NCBI GenBank assembly: GCA_025618425.1
Contig: CM046833.1
Span: forward strand, 2,079,172-2,143,171
Length of the DNA stretch: 64,000 nt
Direction: 5' to 3'
Source: Heliocidaris tuberculata
Taxonomy: Eukaryota > Echinodermata > Echinoidea > Camarodonta > Echinometridae
Each line of letters opens with the position of its first letter. Position 1 is the first letter of the stretch. This document shows, piece by piece, positions 23,501-32,300 of the stretch. A model generated the notes under the pieces. It was not told the origin of the DNA and did no database searches. It saw only the letters and a list, made by a program, of their open reading frames with translations. Position numbers and translations under genes: made by a program.

Positions 23501-24218
23501 CTCATCCTCACCATCGGGGCAGTCTCGGCTGAAATCACAGATGAGTTGTGGCCCGAGGCACGGGGACTCGGGGGAACATTTGAAGCAGTCTGTGAGAAAA
23601 GATTATAACATAAATGCCGCTGCCATTTCAACGAAACAATAATGCTTCTATCCCTTGAATTTTATAAAGAAAATGAAGTAAACCAAAATATTTTGCTTCA
23701 TTCAACAAAATTAAAGAGGAAAAACCAACACTTTCCCTTAACGAAGGCATTTAAAGAATATAATAAGAAATAATATACAAACCTTAACTTGCTCACATTC
23801 AACATTTCTCCCTAATATTTAAAAAAAAAAGGAAAGATAAGAATGCGCTTTAATTGTTGTATTCTTGATTGCATTTCCTCTTATATGTACTTATACTAAT
23901 ACTTGGCATAAGATTAGTTGATCACCATCTTGATTTTGTTTGTTTGTTTTTTTGTTTTGTTTTTCTTTAATGGACAAAATAACGGCGGGAAAAAAAATTT
24001 AGCAATTTTTTAATGAGTTTTCACCGCTTTGCTCCCCATTTCTGGCCAAACTTGATCCATCCGTTTTTGTTATAACCATCTATATCAACTTATTAATTAA
24101 ATTTTCGAGTTATCTACTCACCGGCGTGTGTTCGTGGACCTCGTCTTGCCCCAGAGATAAGGGCAACGAGTCCGAGAAGCACCAAGACTGAGAGCTGAGA
24201 TGACATTGTCATTTTCAT
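11157..24218 (-). CDS. gene 1: secreted LDLa/CUB-like protein, five exons
   Basis: The spliced CDS joins 24122-24218, 23467-23589, 15739-16113, 11886-12050 and 11157-11260 (minus strand), giving 287 aa plus stop. All four introns are phase 1. Residues 1-24 are a signal peptide. LDLa 1 spans about 34-67, a cysteine-free CUB-like domain about 74-198, LDLa 2 about 221-253 and LDLa 3 about 255-285. Each LDLa has six cysteines and the acidic calcium-binding end (for example DCEGGEDE). LDLa domains bind calcium and ligands in extracellular receptors and secreted proteins. There is no transmembrane helix or GPI signal, so the product should be secreted. The exact function is unknown. It shares the CUB-like domain with the divergently oriented gene 2, so the two are probably paralogues. 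Extra exons in the 7.3-kb intron 2 cannot be excluded, because symmetric phase-1 exons could be skipped. Confidence 0.85.
11361..11448. repeat. (CA)n(TA)n microsatellite in gene 1 intron 4
   Basis: A CA tract (to about 11417) runs directly into a pure TA tract (11417-11447). It lies in the 625-bp intron between exons 4 and 5. Confidence 0.9.
11886..12050 (-). CDS. gene 1 exon 4: linker and LDLa 2
   Basis: The acceptor TCCATCTCCAG lies at the end of a very long pyrimidine tract and the donor is GTAAGTG. The exon is phase 1 at both ends. It encodes a short Ser/Thr/Ala linker, then an LDLa domain with six cysteines, including [15 protein letters not shown], which carries the calcium-cage acidic residues. 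Confidence 0.9.
12060..12330. repeat. GA-rich microsatellite (CT-rich in the transcript) before exon 4
   Basis: Broken (GA)n tracts with G-runs on the plus strand. In the minus-strand transcript this is a pyrimidine tract of about 270 nt ending right at the exon 4 acceptor. Long ORFs here are low-complexity artefacts. Confidence 0.9.
12331..15738 (-). other. gene 1 intron 3, remainder
   Basis: AT-rich intron sequence with an ATT microsatellite (14429-14512). I see no additional exon with good splice sites and no clear transposon. Confidence 0.6.
14429..14512. repeat. (ATT)n microsatellite
   Basis: TAT/ATT repeats with occasional ATC variants. The poly-Ile and poly-Tyr ORFs over it are artefacts. 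Confidence 0.95.
15739..16113 (-). CDS. gene 1 exon 3: cysteine-free CUB-like domain
   Basis: The acceptor (CATTCTAG) and donor (GTAAGTTTG) enclose 375 bp, phase 1 at both ends. The 125 residues begin [10 protein letters not shown] and contain [21 protein letters not shown] and [10 protein letters not shown], an alternating hydrophobic pattern of a beta sandwich like a CUB domain. None of the four usual CUB cysteines is present. The exon in gene 2 at 42229-42591 looks like its paralogue. The CUB assignment is by pattern and could be a related beta-sandwich fold. Confidence 0.8.
16114..17479 (-). other. gene 1 intron 2, 3' part
   Basis: No exon or transposon is recognised. A small inverted repeat (TTATCAATTAC/GTAATTGATAA) sits at about 16405-16442. 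Confidence 0.5.
17480..17735 (+). mobile_element. tRNA-derived SINE, degenerate
   Basis: A degraded B box (CTTCGAACCCTGC) lies near 17532. The body has AAATGGGTACCTGG and GCTGGGGTAATAATG, followed by GAGGCTACCCTGGTAAATAA and an AT/CTT tail. It shares its 3' end with the SINE at 104-345. Confidence 0.7.
18329..18476. mobile_element. MITE with about 35-bp terminal inverted repeats
   Basis: The left end GGACCCCGTTTCATAAAACT, continuing TTGTTATCAATAACAA, is matched exactly in reverse complement at the right end. The short interior has no ORF. Related ends (GTTTCATGAAA-type) occur at 37188-37330. Confidence 0.85.
18918..18953. repeat. short perfect hairpin
   Basis: AATATCTTACAG and CTGTAAGATATT form a 12-bp perfect stem around a loop of about 9 nt. 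It could be chance or a small structured RNA. Confidence 0.5.
18990..19290 (+). pseudogene. R4/Dong-like LINE C-terminal remnant
   Basis: A conceptual translation with stops reads [14 protein letters not shown], then [16 protein letters not shown] and later [12 protein letters not shown]. This order resembles the C-terminal end of R2/R4 (Dong/Rex6)-type non-LTR retrotransposons, as I remember that family. In-frame stops interrupt it. It sits in gene 1 intron 2, opposite to the gene. Confidence 0.6.
19400..19690. repeat. 35-bp minisatellite, left half
   Basis: Diverged copies of a unit like CACCAGTGTGTGAGAAATGG, TTTCATAATCTTCTA. The array is interrupted by the LINE remnant to the right and resumes at 21088. 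Confidence 0.85.
19690..21085 (+). mobile_element. LINE remnant (decayed reverse transcriptase) inside the minisatellite
   Basis: 5'-truncated non-LTR element. Broken frames give [12 protein letters not shown] (near 19752), [12 protein letters not shown] (near 19955), and a degraded YANGT in place of the catalytic YADDT. The C-terminal part continues to about 20790. The 3' end has AGCAGTTTTTATAACTGAA and CCTACCCTG, then AATAAATAAT-type repeats. It is clearly inactive. The catalytic DD being replaced by NG confirms decay. Confidence 0.8.
21088..21370. repeat. 35-bp minisatellite, right half
   Basis: Continues the array seen at 19400-19690 (ACACCAGTGTGTGAGAAATG), degrading toward GCGCCAC variants by 21370. 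Confidence 0.85.
21371..23010 (-). other. gene 1 intron 2, 5' part
   Basis: AT- and CT-rich intron sequence. Short ORFs lack splice support. No known element is recognised. Confidence 0.5.
23011..23489. repeat. 240-bp tandem duplication that copies a splice donor
   Basis: 23011-23249 and 23250-23489 are nearly identical, with one substitution in CAACTG(C/T)ATA and one extra A. Each copy ends in the last ~23 coding bases of exon 2 plus its GTAAGT donor on the minus strand. The true exon is the right-hand copy. The left-hand copy lies downstream in the transcript, inside intron 2, as a decoy donor at 23221-23226. Confidence 0.95.
23467..23589 (-). CDS. gene 1 exon 2: LDLa 1
   Basis: Acceptor TTTTCTCACAG, donor GTAAGTGC, 123 bp, phase 1 at both ends. 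It encodes an LDLa domain with six cysteines (CFKC…[13 protein letters not shown]…IC). The acidic CPDGEDE end is the calcium site. Confidence 0.9.
24122..24218 (-). CDS. gene 1 exon 1: signal peptide
   Basis: Starts at ATG 24216-24218 and ends at donor GTGAG. The 32 residues have a hydrophobic core ([16 protein letters not shown]), giving a standard signal peptide with cleavage likely near Gly-Ala. A second Met is at residue 3 and a third at residue 5. The first was chosen as the most upstream. Confidence 0.9.
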
Positions 24219-24400
24219 CTTTTCCTTTCAAAGTCGTTGATCGCTGCACGAGCTAACTGACAAAGTTTCTCCGAAGTCGGAATAGAAATGACTGCTTTTA
24301 GTTCTGGTTGTGTATTAATACGAGCCTGACTTCGATGCCAATGCTGCACCGGTAGTGATGAGGAATGATGAGGGACTGCTGGTGATTGGTGCAGAAGAAA

Positions 24401-24540
24401 TTTTTTTATACCACCTTTTTCACAATCTGCGCGCGCAGTCTTATCTTAATTTTTCCTTCTTCTTAGCCAATCAGAACAAAGACAGGGACTATACTCTCCT
24501 TCCAGGGGTGCTAATGTTTAAACTTTGCTTTGTGACGTCA
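24401..24540 (-). promoter_or_regulatory. gene 1 promoter: TATA, CCAAT, GATA and CRE motifs
   Basis: Reading upstream on the minus strand: TATAAAAAAA at 24401-24410, a GATA-type AAGATAAGA at 24439-24447, a CCAAT box (plus orientation) at 24467-24471 and a full palindromic CRE (TGACGTCA) at 24533-24540. The spacing suits a start site near 24375 and a 5' UTR of about 160 nt. Motif presence is seen in the sequence; activity is inferred. Confidence 0.6.
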
Positions 24541-24599
24541 TATCATCTATCGCTCGATGACATATATGGATTTTTGATAAAATAGGACACTGTCTCATT

Positions 24600-25930
24600 A
24601 TTTTGACAAGAAGTACTGTACATCCTCTTTTCATCTTTTTTACCCCCCCCCCCTCTCTCTCTGTCTCCCTTTTACATGATCTCTTTCTCCTTCTCTTTTT
24701 CACTTTTCCCTCTCCTTTCATCCTTCTTTCATACATTCTTCTGTGATAGTGCATAATCTCTCTCTCTCTCTCTCTCTCTGGGTAACTCTCTCTCTCTCGG
24801 GTAACTTATTTCATTTTCCTTATATTTCTTTATCTCCCCCCCCCCCCCCCCCGCTTGGCAAAATTTATCATCTCTTTGTATCTCTCTCTCTGCTTTCTCT
24901 CTTTCTATCTTCCTCTCTCCCTATACCCTCTTTCCCTCCCTTAACCATCTCTCTCTCTCTCTCTCTCCCGTCATCACTGATGTTCCGTAATTTTATTCCC
25001 CATCCTTCACTCTTACACTGCATTATAGATACCCGTAATAATCTTGATGCTTGACCTTATCGATTTTACTTTCCTCCACCGCAGGCATATCACTTTGACT
25101 CCTCTATTATTGATGGCATAAATAATTGTTTGTTGTTGGTATGTTCGTTTTTACGAAATAACAAATCTTGTGTCAGGCCTATCTTTGTGGTTAAAAGTAC
25201 TCCGTTGAAAGAAATTATTTGATTACAGACACCGTAATATGGTAGGTGGGAGTAAGAAAACAAGAAAGCCAGTCAGGGCTATCATCATTATTGGGTGGAA
25301 AGGAAGAAAGGGAAAAGAGCAATCATCATTAAGAAAACAACAGTTAAGGAATAAACAATTCGGTGGGAAAGTAAGAGAAATTGTGAAGAGAATGAGACGG
25401 AGAAAGATACATAAAGAGAGACAGAGACAGGGATTTAGAGATTAGGATATGAAAGAGAGCAGAGAGAGAGAGAGAGAGAGGGGGGGGGGGGAGAGTTAGT
25501 GGTGTTGATGGAATTTGGAATTTTTAAAATTTCTACGTATATGTTTCTTTAACAACTATTTCAAAAATACTTCTAAGCTTTACATATTTATGCGATATCA
25601 TTGCACCCACAAATACAATTTTTCTTTTATCATGTTATGAAGTTAATTGCATTTTCAACACTAAAATGTGAATATTATAAGGAGTATACAGCAGGATTAT
25701 TTCTTCCCCTGCCCTTTTTATTGGAGGGGGGGGGGGGGGGATGGTTGTTCGGCGATCTCCCAGAGGGAAATGTCTGAGAGCTGATTAATGAATAACAGTG
25801 ATGACCGATGAGCGAAGATCAAGCTTAGATGGTGAATACAGATGAATCAATCCCAGCGGTATTCACACTTGGGTGAGAAGGTTGGTAGAATGGTTAATTA
25901 ACAGGGGAAAATAGAGCAGGGGGAGATGAG

Positions 25931-25976
<46 letters not shown>

Positions 25977-26097
25977 TGAGTTACCGAGAGGATTAAAGAA
26001 GGAGCTAATGATATAGAGAGAGATGAGGAGAGACAAAGATTCTGAGGGAAGGAGAGATAAGAGAGGAGGAGGAAATGTTAAATGAAATGTAATCTAT
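24600..26097. other. intergenic spacer rich in CT and GA microsatellites
   Basis: Between the two divergent genes. CT tracts at about 24646-24670 and 24758-24970, a poly-C run at 24838-24852, GA and G tracts at 25458-25490 and 25932-25974. No supported gene. Confidence 0.7.
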
Positions 26098-26105
26098 GCT
26101 TTTTA

Positions 26106-26319
26106 GGTGACACGACGTTTGCTCCTGCGACATTTGCTCCTCCGTCTATATCTCGAAAGGTCAAAGGTTAAGGTCAAGGTCATGATTTGGTTTTTTGTTA
26201 AGGACAATGTGAAGATTAGGGTTAGGGTTAGGGTTAGGGTTGGGGTTAGGTTTAGGTTTAGGATTAACATGGCAAATGTAGACCGGAGCAATTGTCGCAG
26301 GAGCAAATGTCATGGAACC
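26106..26319. mobile_element. MITE with internal telomere-like repeats, copy 2 (complete)
   Basis: Ends GGTGACACGACGTTTGCTCC and the inverse GAGCAAATGTCATGGAACC. It is flanked by GCTTTTTA at 26098-26105 and 26320-26327. It is 214 bp long and has a (GGGTTA)n-like tract at about 26216-26266. It is the empty-site version of the copy at 3701-4452. Confidence 0.9.
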
Positions 26320-26411
26320 GCTTTTTAATATACCCTCTACTCATGACTTACATGTCTGTTTTGATATACTTTCTCTCTTCATCTGTCTCTATATCTATTT
26401 ATCCTTCTCTC

Positions 26412-26416
26412 AGTTA

Positions 26417-26452
<36 letters not shown>

Positions 26453-26935
26453 TCTGTCCTCCTCCTCTCCTCGTTCTCTAATCTGTCTCCTATTAACCAT
26501 TCCTAAAAGAGCAGCGGGAAGATATAGGATGGGAGGAGACAGAGAGGACGAGAGAAGGGGAAGATGTCAAATGCGAAGAGAAAAGACTGAGGGGAGGAGA
26601 GATAGAGATGAAAAAGAAAAAAAGATAGGAGGAGAAGTCACGTGCAAACTGAAAAGTGGTGATATGCAAATTAAAGAGCAATACGAAAACAGATGGGAAT
26701 AGAAAGGGAGAAACACAGATGGGAAAGATCGTGAGATTTGGGAAAGAGAGAAAGAGAGCTGGAAGGAGAGAAAGAGAGCTGGAAGGAGAGAGAGAGAGAG
26801 GGGGAGAGAGAGATATTATAGCAGGGGAAGAGAGAGAGAGGGAGAGAGAGAATTGGGGACAATTATTATGGAAACGAGAAAGAGAGAATTGTAGAAAAAT
26901 ATGAAAAAAGAAAGAGAGAGAATTGGAGACAATAT

Positions 26936-26968
<33 letters not shown>

Positions 26969-27085
26969 CGTATGGGGGTGAGAAAATAAATATAAATGGG
27001 GAGAATGACTCAAAGGGACAGAGGGAGAGCGGGAGAGTGGGCGAAGGAGGAAGGAAGGACGGAAGAGAGAAAGAGAAAGAGGCCG

Positions 27086-27118
<33 letters not shown>

Positions 27119-27170
27119 AAGAAAGAGAGAGAAAAATAGAAAGTGAGAGAGAAAGAGAAAGAGAGAGTGG
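26412..27170. repeat. CT/CA and GA microsatellite tract
   Basis: CT/CA repeats at about 26412-26451, then a GA-rich tract (26759-27170) with two near-identical GAGAGCTGGAAGGAGAGAAA units. Overlapping ORFs of Ser/Leu or Arg/Glu are artefacts. Confidence 0.9.
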
Positions 27171-27870
27171 TGATCATGAGTGGTGATGAAACAACAAATA
27201 AAGAAAACAAGCAAAGGGGGAAATCTATCAATGCATCATGAACATTGTTATTGATCGTTCTATCCCATCAACAAATCACATAGTGAATACAATTCTATAT
27301 CTCTCTCCAAGGTTGTTCATTTGTCCATGCAAACAGAACGTTGACATAATGTTCGCACTGCGTAGTTCCGTATTGCTATCACACGTGTGACCTCCAAACC
27401 TTATCGATCCTGCCGTCATACACACACGCATGCACGCTCGCACGCTCGCACGCACACCATAAGCCCACACACTTTCATTCGACTGCTTCAAATCTATTCA
27501 CATGATTCATCGGCAGAAGATGTATTTTGCGACACTGCATTTATTACTTTACAATGACCAGTGAGGAGAGTACACGGGTATGTACACTTTTACAGATTCT
27601 ACTACCACATTATTTTTCATTCGAGTGAGATTCTACGGTTTTTGTTGTATTATATTATGTGAAGGCATCTGATTGTAAGTTTGTCATTTTCTAGTCTTTA
27701 TATTGATTCGTTAATCTCTTTTATTGATTTTGACGCGTCAGAAACCGCCGTGTATAAACTTGTTACAAACTAATGTATGTCCGCGTGAGTACATTGATGA
27801 TAACAATTTTCAAATAACACAAATAATAATCAGTGCTTGTACATAATGTCTCATGTCTGTCATGGTATAC

Positions 27871-28083
27871 TAATGTCCAGCTCACATGAGAAGCCATTCG
27901 CTGTCGTTAGGACTGCTGTTTTGCACATCATGAAAGAGTGGTATCGTTTAAAAAGTAATTTGCAAAATGAACGTCGCAAACTAAACTTTTGATAACTGGC
28001 CTATGGGTTAATTGCCTTCACAGGCTCGATTAGCGCAGTTACTGACGCAATCGAAAAGACGTCTCGTGTGAGCCTGGCTTAAT
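27871..28083. mobile_element. possible MITE, first of two adjacent related elements
   Basis: The left part (TAATGTCCAGCTCACATGAG) matches imperfectly the reverse complement of the right part (TCTCGTGTGAGCCTGGCTTA) over about 40 bp. The target duplication is unclear. Confidence 0.45.
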
Positions 28084-28310
28084 GTCTGTCGCACACGAAG
28101 CGTCGTTTGCTATAACGTATGTGTCAGTGATTGGTGCGGTCTTAGACGCGCCATGAAATAGTGTTATCTTACAAGGTGTGAATGCAAAGTGAACAGTGCG
28201 AACATGACTCTGAAGTACTGGCGCATGTGCTAATTCAGTACATGGGTTAAATTAGCGCATGTAATGACGTTCTGGGAAATGACTCCTCATGTGCGATGGG
28301 CCTTAGATTC
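28084..28310. mobile_element. possible MITE, second of two adjacent related elements
   Basis: The left part (GTCTGTCGCACACGAAGCG) matches imperfectly the reverse complement of CCTCATGTGCGATGGGCC at the right. The ends resemble those of the adjacent element. Confidence 0.4.
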
Positions 28311-28763
28311 ATCTTCGCTGTGTGCAATACTCCAATGACTGCCGAGCGTGATTTTCCATTAATGGTTTAACGATTTCATGGGCTGGCATATTCAGAAGCA
28401 TTATCCCATTCTCCTCTCTATTTCTGCCCCTCTCTGTCTCCACCTGTGCCCTAATCTCCCTCTCATCCTTCTGCTTTCATCTAAGGATTCTGTCTTAATT
28501 CCTCTAAACAATATATTTTTTCTTTAATATTCACCCCCACCGTTTTGCCATTCTTTTTCTTTTCCCTATATGCCAACCTGTCGTCCCTTTCCTTCTTTGA
28601 ATGATTACCCATCATTTGGATAAAGTTTCTATGGACTATTTTGCTTTCCTAACCTGCTTATTTACCATCCCTCCTTTTCCCTCTCAGTCTCTCTCTTTAT
28701 CTTCTTCCTCTTTTTCTCCACGTCTCTCCTAATCTCTCTTCATCTCTCCATCTTCCAATTACA

Positions 28764-28893
<130 letters not shown>

Positions 28894-29164
28894 TTTATCC
28901 CTCTGTATTTTCACTCCCTGTAAGTCATGTCCGCCTTTCCGAATGCCTCTGTTCATTCTTCATGCAAAAGCTTCTGTTTTTGCAAAGCTAGCTTTCGACA
29001 TTATGCCTCTTTCTTCCTCTGATGATGTCAGTGCCGTTTGCCTCCATTTTCTTGATAGATCGAACTGAGAGAGACAGGAGGAGAATCAGACAGACAGACG
29101 AAAGAATCCCCGCTCCCATCGGGACCATTGCTCTCTAACAACGGAGGACCAGCCGCAGCAGAAA

Positions 29165-29185
29165 ATGGCGGGAACGTGGAGATGA
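29165..29185 (+). promoter_or_regulatory. short upstream ORF overlapping the gene 2 start
   Basis: ATG at 29165-29167 (A at -3, G at +4, strong context) opens a six-codon ORF (MAGTWR) whose stop TGA (29183-29185) overlaps the gene 2 ATG as ATGA. If the leader is continuous here, gene 2 translation needs leaky scanning or reinitiation. Confidence 0.5.
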
Positions 29186-29311
29186 ACGGAAGATATGAAA
29201 AGAAACCGACATTTAACAAGAAGAGGATAAGGATCTACAAAGTCGTCTGCATCACACTGATTATCATCCTCCTCGTCGTGCTTGTTATAAGTCTGTCTCT
29301 CACAGTAAAAG
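29182..29311 (+). CDS. gene 2 exon 1: cytoplasmic tail and transmembrane helix
   Basis: The first in-frame ATG after a stop (29056-29058) encodes a Lys/Arg-rich tail and a helix containing [17 protein letters not shown]. Positive charges before the helix predict a type II orientation. Donor AAAAG|GTAATA, exit phase 1. Confidence 0.8.
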
Positions 29312-32300
29312 GTAATAAAGAATATGATGGCATCAGCATTGACAGCGGCGTAGCGTGGGTTCAGCAATTATTGAAGGGGCACCGGTCGTACTTGCTGTGT
29401 AATATCAAATGCGAATTAACAAAGTCAACAGTAAGTTGGGAGGGTGTGTGGGATGTGGTCCCATCATATTCGCTTCACATTCGCTTTCCATTTTCCCATT
29501 ATTTCTTTCTTCCTTACACGTTTTCCCTCGTTTCCCCCCAGACGAATGGAGGGGGGGGGGGGAGGGGGTTGGACACTTGCCTCTCTTTACCTCCTATGGC
29601 TACGCTACTGATTATTGCTGTAATAAGGGCTGGAGCCTGAACGGCGGGGACAGCATGTGATTCAGAATAATGGCAGCGATTCTTACAAATTTGTGTCGAA
29701 GAAGAGTAATAAAGAAGAAATGGAAAGAGAATTACAAATGGAGACCGGGGAGAAATTTATGAAATATTGAAATTGAAAGACAATATTTCTTTTCAAATGT
29801 TGAATATAATTCGCAGCCTAATGCTGGAGATGTATCATAATCGCTATATCATAGAGTATCATCTTTTCAAATGCAACCTTAACATGCTATTTCTTTTGAG
29901 AGAGAATTTGTATTACATCAAATGTTATTACAATCGAAAACAGAAACATATCAATATCATTGTAACTAAGCATTCCAAAAGTATTATTTGTTTCTATTAA
30001 AGAAAAAACAACAACAACAACAAAAGAATATTTTCTGTAAAAAGAGAAAAAAGGGTTAAAGGAAAGTGAAACAAGAGAGCATTAAAAAAAAAAAAGACTT
30101 ACAAAAATACGACAGCAGTGAAAAAGAAGACCTGATGGGAGTACAACATTTTGGGAATTGATGATAAATGTAAGAAAACATTGAAAACATTATTTGCCTA
30201 TAGATAAAAGGGTATACAGGACAAAAAAAAAAGTACATTAACCTAGCGCACATTATTTTATTTTAAAAATAGAGAGAATGCATTATGAATGTCCCTTTAC
30301 ATTCATTAATCGCGTGATATAGATACCAACAATTATATTAAGTACGTTGAACATCACAGAAACCGTTGACGAAGAATGACATATTATTATTGGAAGAAAT
30401 GACAAAATAACTCATACCAAAAACAATAGTGATACAGAGTAAGAATATTATCAGAACGGAATAGGAAAGGAAAAGGACACAAACATATCCAGATAAACCT
30501 ATCAAAATATATACCACACATGCATCATAGCACATTACTAAGGGTATATTATGTACACGATATAGGCTGGTGAACGTTATAGGAATGCTTGTTAATTAGT
30601 TCACCATCATTCACTTCGAGTGAAGGCTAAACTATTACGTAACCATCCATGAAAATGGCGGCGATCGGCTGTGATAAATGTGGAGAGTGGAGAGATGGAG
30701 GCGATAAATTTCAGTCTAGTTATTTTCACTCAACATAACATTATGCTGCTTATGTTATTTATTTTGCAGGCCATAAAACAGAATATGAAATGTACGAATC
30801 AGACAAATATGATACAGAGGAGAAAAGTAGATCGTCCAAGTATAGAGAAGGCATGAAATTAGAACCTTCTTCGATCAATTCGGACCCAATAAAAATCGGT
30901 TGACAAAAATTTCATAATGATTCATAAATGGGTTGTATATTCAATCTATATTGTATATTGTATTATTAGAAAGCGATAATCTACATAGTTATTGGTTACA
31001 AAAAATTTTAACTCTTGAGTTACAAAGTTCATGAGTTGCAAAATTTCAAGTTTGTCTTAATTTTGTTTTGTAGGTTCACTGCATAAAAAGACAGGAGCCA
31101 AAACATCCACAGTCGCAGCAGTGACTGAACGTAAGTATTGTAATCTTTTCTCTGCCTTCCTGGCTACACTTGCTATCCATTAACTTCGGTACATTTATCT
31201 GCCAAAGTCTTCTATGTTCGATCAATGGCGTAGCTACATGGGGCTTATGATCCCCAATCGAATAGCTAAAAAGAAGGGGCCCGGGAAAAGGGGGGAGACT
31301 CAGAAAATAGAAAGAAGAAGAGGGGGAAAGGCAGCGTGAAAAGGAAATTAAACTAATTCTTTCCACACCCTCTCGTTCAAATGATACCCTTATTTTTCTC
31401 ACATTTCATCTACTTAGTGAGACTGGTGCCCCCATTACACGAGGCCCCCTAAATTGCTAGACTCACGCTACGCCACTGATTCCAAGTGTGTACATGTATC
31501 TTGTTATATAGTGTATATCCAGGTGTCCGTGAAGGTCCTTTTCGTCAATCTTGTTTTGAATTATAACTTAAATTTGTTAAATACGGTATTTAATTTCCTT
31601 GTAACTCGATGCACGTGTTTAACTAATTTTATAAGAAATGCACTGGCTCTGCTAATCAATAATGATCACTCACATTTATTTGTTTGTAAGTATTGCAGAT
31701 GATATACAAGGTGTGTGAAGATGGCTGTGTAACAATTCCTCTCTTTCTATTATTGGGAAATGTACTACGTAATTTGGTTAGAGTGACTTTCCTGTTTTTT
31801 TTTAAAGGTTCCGTTTAGAGCTTCAGTTAAAATTGTTTTGTAAAAACCGCGAATGTTTAGCCTATTGAAGGTACACTGAATGTGTAAAGTACTGAAATTT
31901 GTTTTTTTGTTTTGCTTATTTTGTGCTTTGGTAGGTCTTAATCACACATGGGGCGCTCACAATTTCCAAGTTTTGTTTGTACTGCTGTCATGTCCAAATT
32001 AGCTACTGGAGGTGTCATTGTTTATTTATTTATGAATTCCCATATTTTCGATATCACAGGCAATGGCAAAATTTGTATTTGTTGAATGTTGAAATGAATA
32101 ATAAGTCATTACTTTTACTGGAGGTACATACAAAAAAAATAAGAAGAAAAGGAAGAAGAAGAAATCAAACTGATTATAATGGAAGAGCAACAAGATATAC
32201 ACACATATACAGAAGAGTCTATTTAAGGTACTTTTAAAGCAGGTACATATACAAAGGTGTATGTTTAAGGCACTTATAAAGACGGTATAGTCTGGGAGTC

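Noticed and set aside
26493..27231. Ser/Leu- and Arg/Glu-rich ORFs
   Set aside because: Translations of GA/CT microsatellites on both strands.
29128..29181. Gene 2 start at TTG 29128
   Set aside because: Not an ATG; the first in-frame ATG is 29182.
29312..29640. Read-through of the gene 2 exon 1 ORF
   Set aside because: A GT donor at 29312 with matching phase to later exons; the rest is low complexity without conserved motifs.
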